The notes under the pieces were generated by a model that was given only the letters and a program-made list of their open reading frames with translations, was not told where the DNA came from and did not search any database. Below are positions 30,622 through 40,126 of a stretch of 64,000 nt of DNA, one piece after another (position 1 is the stretch's first letter; every line of letters starts with the position of its first letter). Where the stretch lies: contig CAKTWP010000011.1 in the NCBI GenBank assembly GCA_934630705.1, positions 9,116 to 73,115 of the forward strand, read 5' to 3'. This DNA is from an uncultured Clostridia bacterium. Its GTDB lineage: Bacteria; Bacillota; Clostridia; Christensenellales; Aristaeellaceae. Made by a program: the position numbers and the translations under genes.

Positions 30622-31524
30622 GTGCATCTTGGATTAAGCTCCTATTCTTTGGATCGGGAGATTGAAACGGGGAAAATGACCCTGGCCCAGGCCATCGATT
30701 GGGCTGCCGCTCAGGGGGCGGAATGCATGGAGCTTGTGCCCTTTGCCTTCCGGTTTGACGATCCCGTCACTGGCAAAATCGATGATGGGGCCATTGCCGC
30801 GGTGCGCCGGCAGGCCCGGGATGCGGGCATTCGCCTGTGCAATTATTCCGTGCTGGCGGATTTTTGCAAGGAAGGGGAAGCGCTGGAACAGGAAATCGCC
30901 CGGGTGTGCCACGAGGCGGATATTGCCGCGGCACTGGGCATGCCCCGGATGCGCCACGATGTGTGCGGCTTCCGCCGTCCCCAGAACAGCAATACCCCGG
31001 CCGATTTTGACCGCTGGCTTCCCGTGATGGCGGAGGCGGCGAACCGCGTGAGCGAGCACGGCCGCAAGCAGGGGCTGATGACGCTGATCGAAAACCACGG
31101 TTTTTTTGCCAACGGCTGTGATCGGGTGGATCGGATCATGCGTCTGGTGAACAACGACAATTACGGCCTGCTGCTGGATACAGGCAATATTGTCTGTGTG
31201 GATGAGCAGGCGGAAGTGGCTGCGCAGGCGCTGGCCCCCATCACCAAAATGGTACATCTCAAGGACTTCTATATCCGCGCCCGCGATCCCGGCGACAGCA
31301 CCCAGTTTGACTGCGCGGGCAGCTGGTTCCGTTCCCGGGGCGGCAAGTATCTCCGGGGCGCGATTCTGGCTCAGGGCGATCTGGATATGTACGCCATTCT
31401 TTCCGCTTTGAAGCACAGCGGCTATGACGGGGACATCGCCATTGAGTTTGAAGGGCTGGAGGATGCGAAATACGCCTCCTCCGTGGGCCTGAAAAACGCC
31501 CGCCGGATCTGGGACGCGGTGTGA
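30622..31524 (+). CDS. Sugar phosphate isomerase/epimerase family TIM barrel
   Basis: 300 aa starting with GTG 30622, 8 nt after AAAGGAGG. Begins HLGLSSYSLDREI; metal-binding-type residues appear in MTLIENHGFFA, LLDTGNIV, MVHLKDFY and IAIEFEGLED, the usual E-D-H-E ring of xylose-isomerase-like barrels. Probably isomerises or dehydrates a sugar; substrate unknown. Stands alone between two promoters and the fusion gene 95 bases on. Confidence 0.85.
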   Translation: MHLGLSSYSLDREIETGKMTLAQAIDWAAAQGAECMELVPFAFRFDDPVTGKIDDGAIAAVRRQARDAGIRLCNYSVLADFCKEGEALEQEIARVCHEADIAAALGMPRMRHDVCGFRRPQNSNTPADFDRWLPVMAEAANRVSEHGRKQGLMTLIENHGFFANGCDRVDRIMRLVNNDNYGLLLDTGNIVCVDEQAEVAAQALAPITKMVHLKDFYIRARDPGDSTQFDCAGSWFRSRGGKYLRGAILAQGDLDMYAILSALKHSGYDGDIAIEFEGLEDAKYASSVGLKNARRIWDAV

Positions 31525-31618
31525 GCCGCCATTTGTGTTCATGAAAAAGGGGAGCGCCTTTCCATCGGGGGTGGAGCGCTCCCCTTATCCGTATATCGGA
31601 GCATTGGGAGGGAGACGC

Positions 31619-34600
31619 ATGATTGCTGATCTGCACATTCATTCCCGCTTTTCCCGGGCTACCAGCGGGGACTGCGACGCGCCGCATCTGGATTTAGCTG
31701 CCCGGACGAAGGGAATTTCCCTGATCGGCACCGGGGATTTTACCCATCCGGCCTGGCGCGGGGAGCTGGAGGAGCAGCTGGAGGAAGCGGGGGAGGGGCT
31801 GTACCGGCTGAAAGAAGCCTGTCGCCTGCCCGGGCCGTCCACGCCACCGCCGCTGTTTGTACTGTCCGGGGAAATCAGCACCATCTATAAAAAGGACGGC
31901 AAGACCCGGAAGGTGCATCATGTGTTTCTGCTGCCCTCCCTTTCGGATGCGGAAAATGTGGCCCATCGGTTGGAAGCAGTGGGCAATCTCCACAGCGATG
32001 GCCGGCCCATTCTGGGCATGGACAGCCGGGATCTGCTGGAAACGGTGCTGGACGCATGTCCGGAGGCGGTGTATATCCCTGCCCATATCTGGACGCCCCA
32101 TTTTTCCCTGCTGGGCGCGTTTTCGCAGTTTTCGTCCCTGGAGGAATGCTATGGCGATCTGGCGGGCCTGGTGCATGCTGCGGAAACCGGCCTGTCCTCC
32201 GATCCGCCCATGAATCGCCGGGTGTCCATGCTGGATGCATTGCAGCTTGTTTCCAACTCGGACGCGCATTCCCCCGCCAGGCTGGGCCGGGAGGCCACGC
32301 TTTTTTCCTGCCCGCCCGGCTTTTCCGCCCTCAAGCGGGCCATTGAAACCGGAGCGGGGCTGGATGGCACCATCGAGTTTTTCCCCGAGGAGGGGAAATA
32401 CCATCTGGACGGCCATCGGAATTGCCATTGCTGCCTGGAGCCGGAAAAGACCCGGGCGCTGGACGGCCGCTGTCCGGTGTGCGGCAAAAAGGTGACGGTG
32501 GGGGTGCTGCACCGGGTGGAGGAGCTGGCGGATCGGGATGCGCCCTTAGGGGATATGAAGCCCTTTGAGAGCCTGATGCCCCTGCCCGAGCTGATTGGGG
32601 AAACGCTGGGCGTATCCGCTGCCAGCAAAAAGGTTCAGCAGCAGTATCAGCTGCTGACGAACGAGCTGGGGCCGGAGCTGCGGATTTTGCGGGAAATTTC
32701 CCTGACCGATGCGCAGACCGCCGGCGGCGCGCTGTTTGCCGAAGCGCTGCGGCGGCTTCGGGCGGGACAGGTGATTCGTCAGGGCGGCTATGACGGGGAA
32801 TACGGTGTGATTCGCCTGTTTGCGCCTGGGGAGCGGGAAGCGTTGCTGGGCCAGACCAGCCTGCTGGGCGTTTCCGTGCCATCCGTATCCGCCGCGTCCC
32901 GGCCCAAGGCCGCGCCATCCGCGGCCGTCGCGCCTTCCCAGCCTGAAATGAAAGCGGAAATGAACCCGGAGCAGCGCGCCGCCATGGAAAGCGCCGCCCG
33001 GGTGACGGCGGTTTCCGCCGGGCCGGGCACCGGCAAAACCCAGACGCTGGTGAACCGGATTGCTTATTTAGTAGAAGAAAAAGCTGTCGCGCCGGAAATG
33101 ATCACCGCCGTCACCTTCACCCGTCAGGCCGCCGGGGAGATGCGCGCCCGGCTGGAACAGCGGCTGGGGAAAAAGGCCGCCCGCAAGCTGCATATCGGCA
33201 CGTTCCATAGCCTGTGTCAGGCGCTGCTGCCCCCAAAGCCCCTGATTTCCCCGGCAGAGCAGCTGGCAGTGGCCGGGGAAATTCTCCGGGATCGCAGGGA
33301 GCGTCTCACGCCCCGGGAGGCCCTTTCCCGCATTTCTGCCCTGAAAAGCGGCATGGACGTATCCGCGCCCGCCTTCCTGCTGCCCGCCTATCAGACGGCG
33401 TTGGCGGAACGGGGCCAGCGGGATCTGGATGATCTGCTGCTGGAGGCGCTGGCCTTGCCCGGCGGGCAAAAGCAGTTTTCCCATGTGCTGGTGGATGAGT
33501 ATCAGGATATCAACGCCGTGCAGCGCAAGCTGGTGCGCCATTGGGCGGAGGACGGCAGCCTGTTCGTCATAGGCGACCCGGATCAATCCATTTATGGCTT
33601 CCGCGGGGCGGATGCGGGCTGCTTCGCCGCGCTGGAAGCGGATTTTCCCGGCGCGGCGGGAATTCGGCTGGCCCGCAATTATCGCTCCACCCCGGAGATC
33701 CTTGCCTGCGCCCAGGCGGTGATCGCCCCCAATCCCGGGGAGGATCGCACGCTGACGCCCACCCGGGAAAGCGGCATGCCGGTGCGGCTGGTTTGCCATG
33801 GGGATGCATTTCGGGAAGCGGATTGGATCGCCGGGGAAATCCAGCGGATGGCCGGCGGTGTGGACATGCTCTCCGCCGCCGCAGGGGAGCGGGAATGCCG
33901 CCCCGTCCGCGCGTTTTCGGAAATCGCGGTGCTTTGCCGCACCCACCGGCAGCTGGAACTGATCGAACGGGCACTGGGAAAAAGCAGCATTCCCTGTCAG
34001 GTCAGTGGCCGGGAGGATTTTCTGGCCGATCCGCAGGTGCAGGGCGCGCTGGCCTTCTTTTCCGCCATGCTGGGCAATCCCAGCGCGCTGCCATCGGCGC
34101 TGGCGGCATTGTGGGGCTGCGGGGACGGCCTTTGCGCCCAGGCGGAACAGGCCCTGAAAACGGACGAAAACTGGCGGCAGTCCCTGACCGCTTTTGATGG
34201 GCTTTCGCCCTTTCTGGCCGCCTGCGATGAAACGCTGCCCGGTATCCGCAGGGAAAAGCCCCGCAGGCTGCTGGAGGGGCTGCTGGCCCACACCCGCTGC
34301 GCCTCCCGGGCGCTGGAAAAGCTGGGGCAGTTGTGCGCATTTTATCCGGACGTGCCATCCCTGCTTGCGGCGGTGGAAACAGGAGAGGAAGGGGATGTTT
34401 CCCGGCTCAGCGGGGGCAAGCCCTCCGGCGCGGTGCGGCTGATGACGCTGCACGGGGCCAAGGGCCTGGAATTTCCCGCGGTGATTCTGGCAGGGCTGGG
34501 CCTTGGGGAAATGCCCCTGATTCATCCCGGCGAGGCCTGCGATATGGAAGAAGAAAGGCGGCTTCTGTTCGTGGGCGTCACCCGGGCGCGGGAGGAGCTG

Positions 34601-34720
34601 ATTCTGAGCTATGGCGGCGCGCCCTCTCCTTTTCTGGATGCGCTTGCATCCGCCGTTTCCCGGGAAGCGGGCGAAAAGCCCTGGCAGCCCCGGCAAAAGC
34701 AAATCAGTTTGTTCGGATAA
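31619..34720 (+). CDS. EndoQ-type PHP nuclease fused to a UvrD helicase
   Basis: 1033 aa from ATG 31619. The first ~420 residues are PHP/EndoQ-like: IADLHIHSRFSRATSGDC, IGTGDFTHPAW, YIPAHIWTPHFSLLG, SNSDAHSPARLGREA and a C4 zinc site (CHCC..CPVC near 265-290). From about 455 comes a full SF1A helicase: AGPGTGKTQTLVNR, TFTRQAAGEMRARL, VDEYQDINAVQ, GDPDQSIYGFRGAD, LMTLHGAKGLEF and VGVTRAREEL. EndoQ cuts DNA 5' of deaminated bases, so one chain could nick and then unwind. Repair role inferred. Confidence 0.85.
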   Translation: MIADLHIHSRFSRATSGDCDAPHLDLAARTKGISLIGTGDFTHPAWRGELEEQLEEAGEGLYRLKEACRLPGPSTPPPLFVLSGEISTIYKKDGKTRKVHHVFLLPSLSDAENVAHRLEAVGNLHSDGRPILGMDSRDLLETVLDACPEAVYIPAHIWTPHFSLLGAFSQFSSLEECYGDLAGLVHAAETGLSSDPPMNRRVSMLDALQLVSNSDAHSPARLGREATLFSCPPGFSALKRAIETGAGLDGTIEFFPEEGKYHLDGHRNCHCCLEPEKTRALDGRCPVCGKKVTVGVLHRVEELADRDAPLGDMKPFESLMPLPELIGETLGVSAASKKVQQQYQLLTNELGPELRILREISLTDAQTAGGALFAEALRRLRAGQVIRQGGYDGEYGVIRLFAPGEREALLGQTSLLGVSVPSVSAASRPKAAPSAAVAPSQPEMKAEMNPEQRAAMESAARVTAVSAGPGTGKTQTLVNRIAYLVEEKAVAPEMITAVTFTRQAAGEMRARLEQRLGKKAARKLHIGTFHSLCQALLPPKPLISPAEQLAVAGEILRDRRERLTPREALSRISALKSGMDVSAPAFLLPAYQTALAERGQRDLDDLLLEALALPGGQKQFSHVLVDEYQDINAVQRKLVRHWAEDGSLFVIGDPDQSIYGFRGADAGCFAALEADFPGAAGIRLARNYRSTPEILACAQAVIAPNPGEDRTLTPTRESGMPVRLVCHGDAFREADWIAGEIQRMAGGVDMLSAAAGERECRPVRAFSEIAVLCRTHRQLELIERALGKSSIPCQVSGREDFLADPQVQGALAFFSAMLGNPSALPSALAALWGCGDGLCAQAEQALKTDENWRQSLTAFDGLSPFLAACDETLPGIRREKPRRLLEGLLAHTRCASRALEKLGQLCAFYPDVPSLLAAVETGEEGDVSRLSGGKPSGAVRLMTLHGAKGLEFPAVILAGLGLGEMPLIHPGEACDMEEERRLLFVGVTRAREELILSYGGAPSPFLDALASAVSREAGEKPWQPRQKQISLFG

Positions 34721-34776
34721 TTGCAATTTCATGATGAAGAATCCCACAAAAAGCACGAAAATGCAGGCATCTGCCG

Positions 34777-34806
34777 TTGACGGATGCAAATACATTGTGG
34801 TACAAT
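34777..34806 (+). promoter_or_regulatory. Promoter of the Opp operon
   Basis: TTGACG (34777-34782), 18 bases, TACAAT (34801-34806). The leader has a small CCTGA..TCAGG stem next to the ribosome site, which might lower access to it. Confidence 0.65.
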
Positions 34807-34859
34807 AAATCAACTATTAGGCTGAGACCTGATAGAAGATTTTTCAGGAGGGAAATTCG

Positions 34860-37367
34860 ATGAAGAAGACTCTTTCTGTCATCCTGGCGCTGGTCATGGT
34901 CCTTTCGTCCGTGGCCGCTCTGGCCGAAGGCGAATTTGTGCCCGCCGATTCGTATGATACCGGCGTTCGCGAATTCCATGGCGGCAAGGTGACCCTGGTC
35001 GAGGCTCCTGCGGGCGGCGGCCAAGTCACCACCGACGTTTACCCCGGCGAAGAAGGCAAGGATTACACCGACGAAAAGGTGTATACCTACAACGACTATA
35101 CCAGCGCCATCACTTCCAGCATGAACTGGGACGTGCTCAGCTGGGAAACCAAGGAAGACTCCGCGATTACCGACTACATCATCTCCGGCTTCTACACCTT
35201 CAAGATGAACGCGGACAAGACCGGCTACTCCGTCGTGCCGGAAATGGCTGCCGATTATCCTGTGGATGTGACCGCCGAGTATGTGGGCCAGTACGGCGTG
35301 AAGGAAGGCGAAACCGCCAAGGCCTGGCGTATCGCCCTGAACAAGGACGCCTGCTTTGATGACGGCACCATGATCAACGCTGATGATTATGTGTACTCCA
35401 TGCAGCAGCAGCTCAACCCCAAGATGCTCAACCGTCGCGCGGACTCCTGGTACGACGGCACCTTCTCCCTTGTCAATGCCAAGAATTACCTCTACGCTGG
35501 CAAGACCACCTATGACGCCATCACCGACACCGCCGAGAATCTGGTTGCCGCCGGCACCGAGGTCTATCTGGACATGGACTTCTGGGGCTGCGTGGGCGCG
35601 CTGGATGCGGACGGCAACGCCGCGCCCCAGTACATCTCCATCGCGGATGACACCATGTACCGGGATACCTCCGTGGAGGATGAAAAGGCCGACGAAGCCT
35701 GGATCTCCGCCAAGTATCTGTTTGAAAGCTACCTGGCCGCCGGCCAGCAGTATGAGTCCTATCAGCCTCAGTATCTGAAGACCGCTACCACTGCCGCCAA
35801 CGTGACCTGGGAAGACGTGGGCCTCAAGAAGATCGACGATTATACCATCGATTTCATCCTTGAAAAGCCCGTGGCTGAGCCCGCCTTCTATGTGCCCTAC
35901 AGCCTCGCGGGCAACTTCCTGGTTGAAAAGTCCCTGTACGAAGCCTGCAAGACCTTCTACAAGGACGGCGCCGCCGTGGCCACCGAAGAAGAAGCCGACA
36001 CCGTGAAGACCGATTATTGCCGCAGCCTGGACAAGAGCGTCTCCTACGGCCCCTACAAGCTGACCTCCTTCGAGCTGGACAAGGAATACACCCTGTCCCG
36101 CAACGAGAACTGGTATGGCTACAGGGATGGCAAGCATCTGGGCCAGTACCAGATGGACAACCTGGTTGTGAGCGTGATTGCCGAGCATGCCACCGCCGTT
36201 CTGGCCTTCGAAAAGGGCGAGATCGACGGCGTGAGCCTGGACGCTTCCGATATGAAGAAGTATGCTTCCAGCCAGTACATCAGCTATACGCCCCAGTCCT
36301 ACACCACCAAGCTGACCTTCAACACCAACTACGAAAAGCTGGTTGAGCATGGCACCAACAGCCAGATTCTGGCCGTGGACGAATTCCGCAAGGCCTTTGC
36401 CTTCGCGCTGGACGCCAATGCCTTCGCCACCGCTTACACCGCCGCCGGCACCGCTGGCTACGGCCTCATCAACTACATGTACTGCTACGATCCCTTCACC
36501 GGCGCGCTCTATCGCGACAGCGAAGCCGCCAAGAAGGCGCTGGTTGAAACCTTCGACATGACCTACGGCGAGGGCCAGGATTACGAAACCCTGGACGAAG
36601 CCTATGAGGCCATGACCGGCTACGACATGGAAAAGGCCCAGGCCCTGATGGCCACCGCCGCCGACAAGGCGATCGAAGCGGGCATCTGGGACGGCGAAGC
36701 CGACATTGTGCTGGACATTCGTATGTACAGCAACGACACCACCTACGTGCAGATGTTCAACTACTTCCAGGCGCAGCTGACCGAGGCCGCGAAGGGCACC
36801 AAGTTCGAAGGCAAGCTGAGCATGAGCATGACCGTGGATACCGACTACTATAACACCATGACTTCCGGCGGCGCGGACATGATCTTCACCACCTGGGGCG
36901 GCGCCACCATGGATCCCTTCGGTGTGTTTGCCCGTTGCTACTGCGACGCGGCCGATGGCTCCGGCAACCAGAATGAATATGGCTTCGACACGTCCAAGAT
37001 CAACCTCACCTTTGACCTTGGCGACAAGGGCGAGCTGACCGACACCCTGCAGCATTGGGCCATGTGGGCCAACAACGCGGGCGAAAAGGACGTGCCCGTA
37101 ATCTTTGATGCGCTGGGCGCTTTCGCGGATTATGCTTACTCCACCCGCTGCGAGATCGCGGCCGGCGTGGAAGCGGCGATCCTGCACTGGTTCCCCACCA
37201 CCTCCCTGTACTATCGCAACGTTGCCTCTCTGACCTCTCAGAAGGTGAACAACGCCAGCGATACCTACCTGACCCTGGTTGGCTTTGGCGGCCTGGAATA
37301 CATCACCTTCAACTATGATGATGCTGCCTGGGCGGAATACATTGCCAACAACACCCTGGTGTACTAA
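34860..37367 (+). CDS. oppA: Peptide-type ABC transporter substrate-binding protein
   Basis: 835 aa, longer than the usual 540-600. Signal peptide MKKTLSVILALVMVLSSVAALA without a lipobox cysteine, so released or held by other means. SBP family 5 features: WDVLSWETKEDSAI, ENWYGYRDGKHLGQYQ, FEKGEIDGVSLD, TFNTNYEKL. Extra sequence is spread through the middle and C-terminal lobe. It delivers a peptide or similar ligand to the permeases downstream. Ligand unknown. Confidence 0.9.
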   Translation: MKKTLSVILALVMVLSSVAALAEGEFVPADSYDTGVREFHGGKVTLVEAPAGGGQVTTDVYPGEEGKDYTDEKVYTYNDYTSAITSSMNWDVLSWETKEDSAITDYIISGFYTFKMNADKTGYSVVPEMAADYPVDVTAEYVGQYGVKEGETAKAWRIALNKDACFDDGTMINADDYVYSMQQQLNPKMLNRRADSWYDGTFSLVNAKNYLYAGKTTYDAITDTAENLVAAGTEVYLDMDFWGCVGALDADGNAAPQYISIADDTMYRDTSVEDEKADEAWISAKYLFESYLAAGQQYESYQPQYLKTATTAANVTWEDVGLKKIDDYTIDFILEKPVAEPAFYVPYSLAGNFLVEKSLYEACKTFYKDGAAVATEEEADTVKTDYCRSLDKSVSYGPYKLTSFELDKEYTLSRNENWYGYRDGKHLGQYQMDNLVVSVIAEHATAVLAFEKGEIDGVSLDASDMKKYASSQYISYTPQSYTTKLTFNTNYEKLVEHGTNSQILAVDEFRKAFAFALDANAFATAYTAAGTAGYGLINYMYCYDPFTGALYRDSEAAKKALVETFDMTYGEGQDYETLDEAYEAMTGYDMEKAQALMATAADKAIEAGIWDGEADIVLDIRMYSNDTTYVQMFNYFQAQLTEAAKGTKFEGKLSMSMTVDTDYYNTMTSGGADMIFTTWGGATMDPFGVFARCYCDAADGSGNQNEYGFDTSKINLTFDLGDKGELTDTLQHWAMWANNAGEKDVPVIFDALGAFADYAYSTRCEIAAGVEAAILHWFPTTSLYYRNVASLTSQKVNNASDTYLTLVGFGGLEYITFNYDDAAWAEYIANNTLVY

Positions 37368-37386
37368 TCAGGCGTAAGGCACAATA

Positions 37387-37443
37387 GCCGCATCCATCAT
37401 CTGATGCGGTGCGGGGATGGGGGCCGTATGGCCTCCATCCCCC
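37387..37443 (+). promoter_or_regulatory. Two hairpins between substrate-binding protein and permease
   Basis: GCCGCATC..GATGCGGT (37387-37411), then GGGGATGGGGGCC-GTAT-GGCCTCCATCCCC (37413-37443). No T run follows, so partial stop or mRNA stabiliser rather than full terminator; this would give more binding protein than permease. The gap 37368-37628 has no gene. Confidence 0.6.
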
Positions 37444-37628
37444 TTGTGCTCTAAAAAACCGGACTGATTCTGGGGCGGCTTCATCCCGCCCAGCCCTTCC
37501 TCCGCGAAGCCATCAGGCCCCTTGCCTGCGCTGGCGGACGGAAAAGCCCGGTGCGGAACAACTCAAAAGGCGCATTTCGCGCCGGGAGTACGCCAGAAAT
37601 AAACGAATGCGGAGGTATCGAGCGGAAA

Positions 37629-38591
37629 ATGACCAAATATGTCGTCAAACGCGTGCTGTTCATGCTCCTTACGCTGTTTGTGATCATGACCATGTGCTTT
37701 GTGCTGATTAAGCTGCTGCCGCTGCCCGCCGTGCGCGAAATGGGCCGCGATATTAACCTCGTGCTGGCAAAGCGCGAAAAAATGGGCTATAACAAGCCGA
37801 TCATGGTGCAGTATTTCCTGTATCTCAAATCCATCATCACTGAATGGGACTGGGGCGTGGGCGAGCAGATGTATGACAGCCTCGCCATCTGGGACGTGAT
37901 GATGCAGAAGCTGCCGTATACGGTGCTGGTAAACCTGTATTCCATTTTGGTTTCGATCCCGTTGGGGCTTGGCCTTGGAATTTACGCTGCGCTGAAAAAG
38001 AATAAATGGCAGGATGGCCTGATTTCCACCCTGGTCATGGTGTTCATTTCGGTGCCGAGCTATGTATATGCGTTCCTGGTGCAATATATTTTCTGTTTTA
38101 AGCTGGGCTGGTTTCCGCTGCAGCTGGCGTCCTTGAGCCAGGCGGGCAGCCTGTTCAGCGGCACGATGTTCGTGTCCATGATTCCCGCGATTATGAGCCT
38201 GAGCTTCGGCGTGATCGCAGGGTTCACCCGCTATACCCGCGCGGAGCTGAGCGAAGTGCTCACCGGCGATTATATGCTTCTGGCCCGCACCAAGGGCCTT
38301 ACCAAGGCGCAGGCCATTTCCCGCCATGCCATGCGCAATGCCATGGTGGTTATTTTGCCGATGATTATCGGCGAATTTATCGGCATTCTGGGCGGCTCGA
38401 TGATTATCGAGAACATTTTCGGTATCCCCGGCATTGGCAATCTCTATATTTCCTCCATCAACGTGCGCGACTACAACTTCTTCATGGCGCTGACCGTGTT
38501 CTACACCGTGATCGGCCTGGCCTCGGGCATCGTCATTGATATCAGCTACGGATTTATTGATCCGCGGATCAGAATGGGGTCGAAGAAATGA
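37629..38591 (+). CDS. oppB: Peptide ABC transporter permease OppB-like
   Basis: 320 aa. ATG 37629 has GGAGG 13 nt upstream, somewhat far. Six membrane helices; N-terminal KYVVKRVLFMLLTLFVIMTM, and the ATPase-contact (EAA) loop around RTKGLTKAQAISRHAMRNAM. Normal OppB length and order. Overlaps the next gene by 4 bases. Confidence 0.92.
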   Translation: MTKYVVKRVLFMLLTLFVIMTMCFVLIKLLPLPAVREMGRDINLVLAKREKMGYNKPIMVQYFLYLKSIITEWDWGVGEQMYDSLAIWDVMMQKLPYTVLVNLYSILVSIPLGLGLGIYAALKKNKWQDGLISTLVMVFISVPSYVYAFLVQYIFCFKLGWFPLQLASLSQAGSLFSGTMFVSMIPAIMSLSFGVIAGFTRYTRAELSEVLTGDYMLLARTKGLTKAQAISRHAMRNAMVVILPMIIGEFIGILGGSMIIENIFGIPGIGNLYISSINVRDYNFFMALTVFYTVIGLASGIVIDISYGFIDPRIRMGSKK

Positions 38592-40126
38592 TGGAACAGA
38601 AGATTGATCGGGTGATTCCCAAGGAAAAATTCGCGTTCGTCCAGAAGGAAGAACGGATTCACGACGAAAAGCTGAAGACCAAGTCCATCAGCTATTTTGG
38701 CGATGCCTGGATTCGCTTCCGCACCAATAAAAGCGCCGTGATTGCCTTTTCGCTGATCATGCTGCTGCTGCTGTTCGCGATTATCGTGCCCTTCGTGTCC
38801 AATTACACGGTGGCATTCCGGGATGGCTATTACAAGACCGTGCTGCCCAAGTGCAGCTGGTTTGCCGGCACCGGTTTCTGGGATGGCGGCCGCAATGAAA
38901 AGCAGAGCGAAGCGGGCTATCAGTATCTGAACGCCATCGGCCAGGAATCCGGGGATTCGGCCATCATGTCCGTGAAGGAATCCTTCCAGGATTCCACCGG
39001 CGCGGTCTATTATAACCTGCGCGTGGACACCTATAATATGGTGGGCTATGTGTATGTGAACCTGAGCGAGGCCGAGTATAAGGATCTGATGGCCTATCAG
39101 GATGAGACTGGCATCCAGGTGATTTATCCCCTGGCCGCCACCCAGAGCAAGCACTTCGTGCTGGGCAACGACGGAGCCAACTTCTGGTATAAGCTTCAGG
39201 ATGAAGTCCAGGGCTCCGCAGGCGCTGCTGTGCTGGATGAAAACGGCAATTATATCGCCAACTATCTTTCTTCTGATAACCCCGAAAAGGCAGGCTATAC
39301 CAGCCGTATGCGCATTGCCGGGGACGGGGAAAACGGCGTGTATTACACCTACGCCCAGAAGAACCAGACAGGCTATCGTTGCCGGGTGCAGTATTCCAAG
39401 TATTTCTTCTATCGCAACCACTTCGAGCCCTCCTTCCTGTTCGGCACCAACGTGTATGGCCAGGACATTTTCACCTGCCTGGCTGTGGGCGCCCGGCTGT
39501 CCTTCCTGCTGTCCATTTCCGTGGCGACCATCAACTTCATCCTGGGCGCCATCTATGGCTCCATCGAGGGCTATTACGGCGGCGTGGTGGACCTGGTGCT
39601 GGAGCGCGTTTCCGATATTCTGTCTTCGGTGCCGTTCATGGTGGTGGCCACGCTGTTCCAGCTGCATCTGGCGGATAAGGTGGGCGTGGTGCCATGCCTG
39701 CTGTTCGCATTTGTGATGACAGGCTGGGTAGGTACGGCGGCCCGCGTCCGCACCCAGTTCTATCGCTTTAAGGGCCAGGAATATGTGCTGGCCGCCCGCA
39801 CCCTGGGCGCGTCTGACCGGCGGCTGATTTTCAAGCATATCTTCCCCAACTCCCTGGGCACCATCGTCACCAGCGCGGTGATGACCATCCCGGGCGTAAT
39901 CTTCTCCGAATCCATGCTGAGCTATCTGCACATTATCAATCTGGAAGCGTCCTCCCTTACCTCCATCGGCACCATGCTTTCCAATGGCCAGGGCTATCTG
40001 AGCAGCTATCCCCATATCATCATGTTCCCGGCCCTGTTCATCGCCATTCTGGAGATTTCCTTCAACCTGTTTGGCAACGGCCTGCGCGATGCGCTGAATC
40101 CTTCGTTGAGAGGAGCGGATGATTGA
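38588..40126 (+). CDS. oppC: Peptide ABC transporter permease OppC-like with large outer insertion
   Basis: 512 aa against about 300 for the family. After the first helix (about 52-75) there is a ~175-residue soluble insertion (about 80-255, e.g. DSTGAVYYNLRVDTYNMVG) before the normal core, which resumes at FGTNVYGQDIFTCLAVGARL. Topology puts the insertion outside the membrane. EAA loop around AARTLGASDRRLIFKHIFPN. The core is intact, so transport should be normal; the insertion may contact the binding protein. Confidence 0.9.
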   Translation: MMEQKIDRVIPKEKFAFVQKEERIHDEKLKTKSISYFGDAWIRFRTNKSAVIAFSLIMLLLLFAIIVPFVSNYTVAFRDGYYKTVLPKCSWFAGTGFWDGGRNEKQSEAGYQYLNAIGQESGDSAIMSVKESFQDSTGAVYYNLRVDTYNMVGYVYVNLSEAEYKDLMAYQDETGIQVIYPLAATQSKHFVLGNDGANFWYKLQDEVQGSAGAAVLDENGNYIANYLSSDNPEKAGYTSRMRIAGDGENGVYYTYAQKNQTGYRCRVQYSKYFFYRNHFEPSFLFGTNVYGQDIFTCLAVGARLSFLLSISVATINFILGAIYGSIEGYYGGVVDLVLERVSDILSSVPFMVVATLFQLHLADKVGVVPCLLFAFVMTGWVGTAARVRTQFYRFKGQEYVLAARTLGASDRRLIFKHIFPNSLGTIVTSAVMTIPGVIFSESMLSYLHIINLEASSLTSIGTMLSNGQGYLSSYPHIIMFPALFIAILEISFNLFGNGLRDALNPSLRGADD

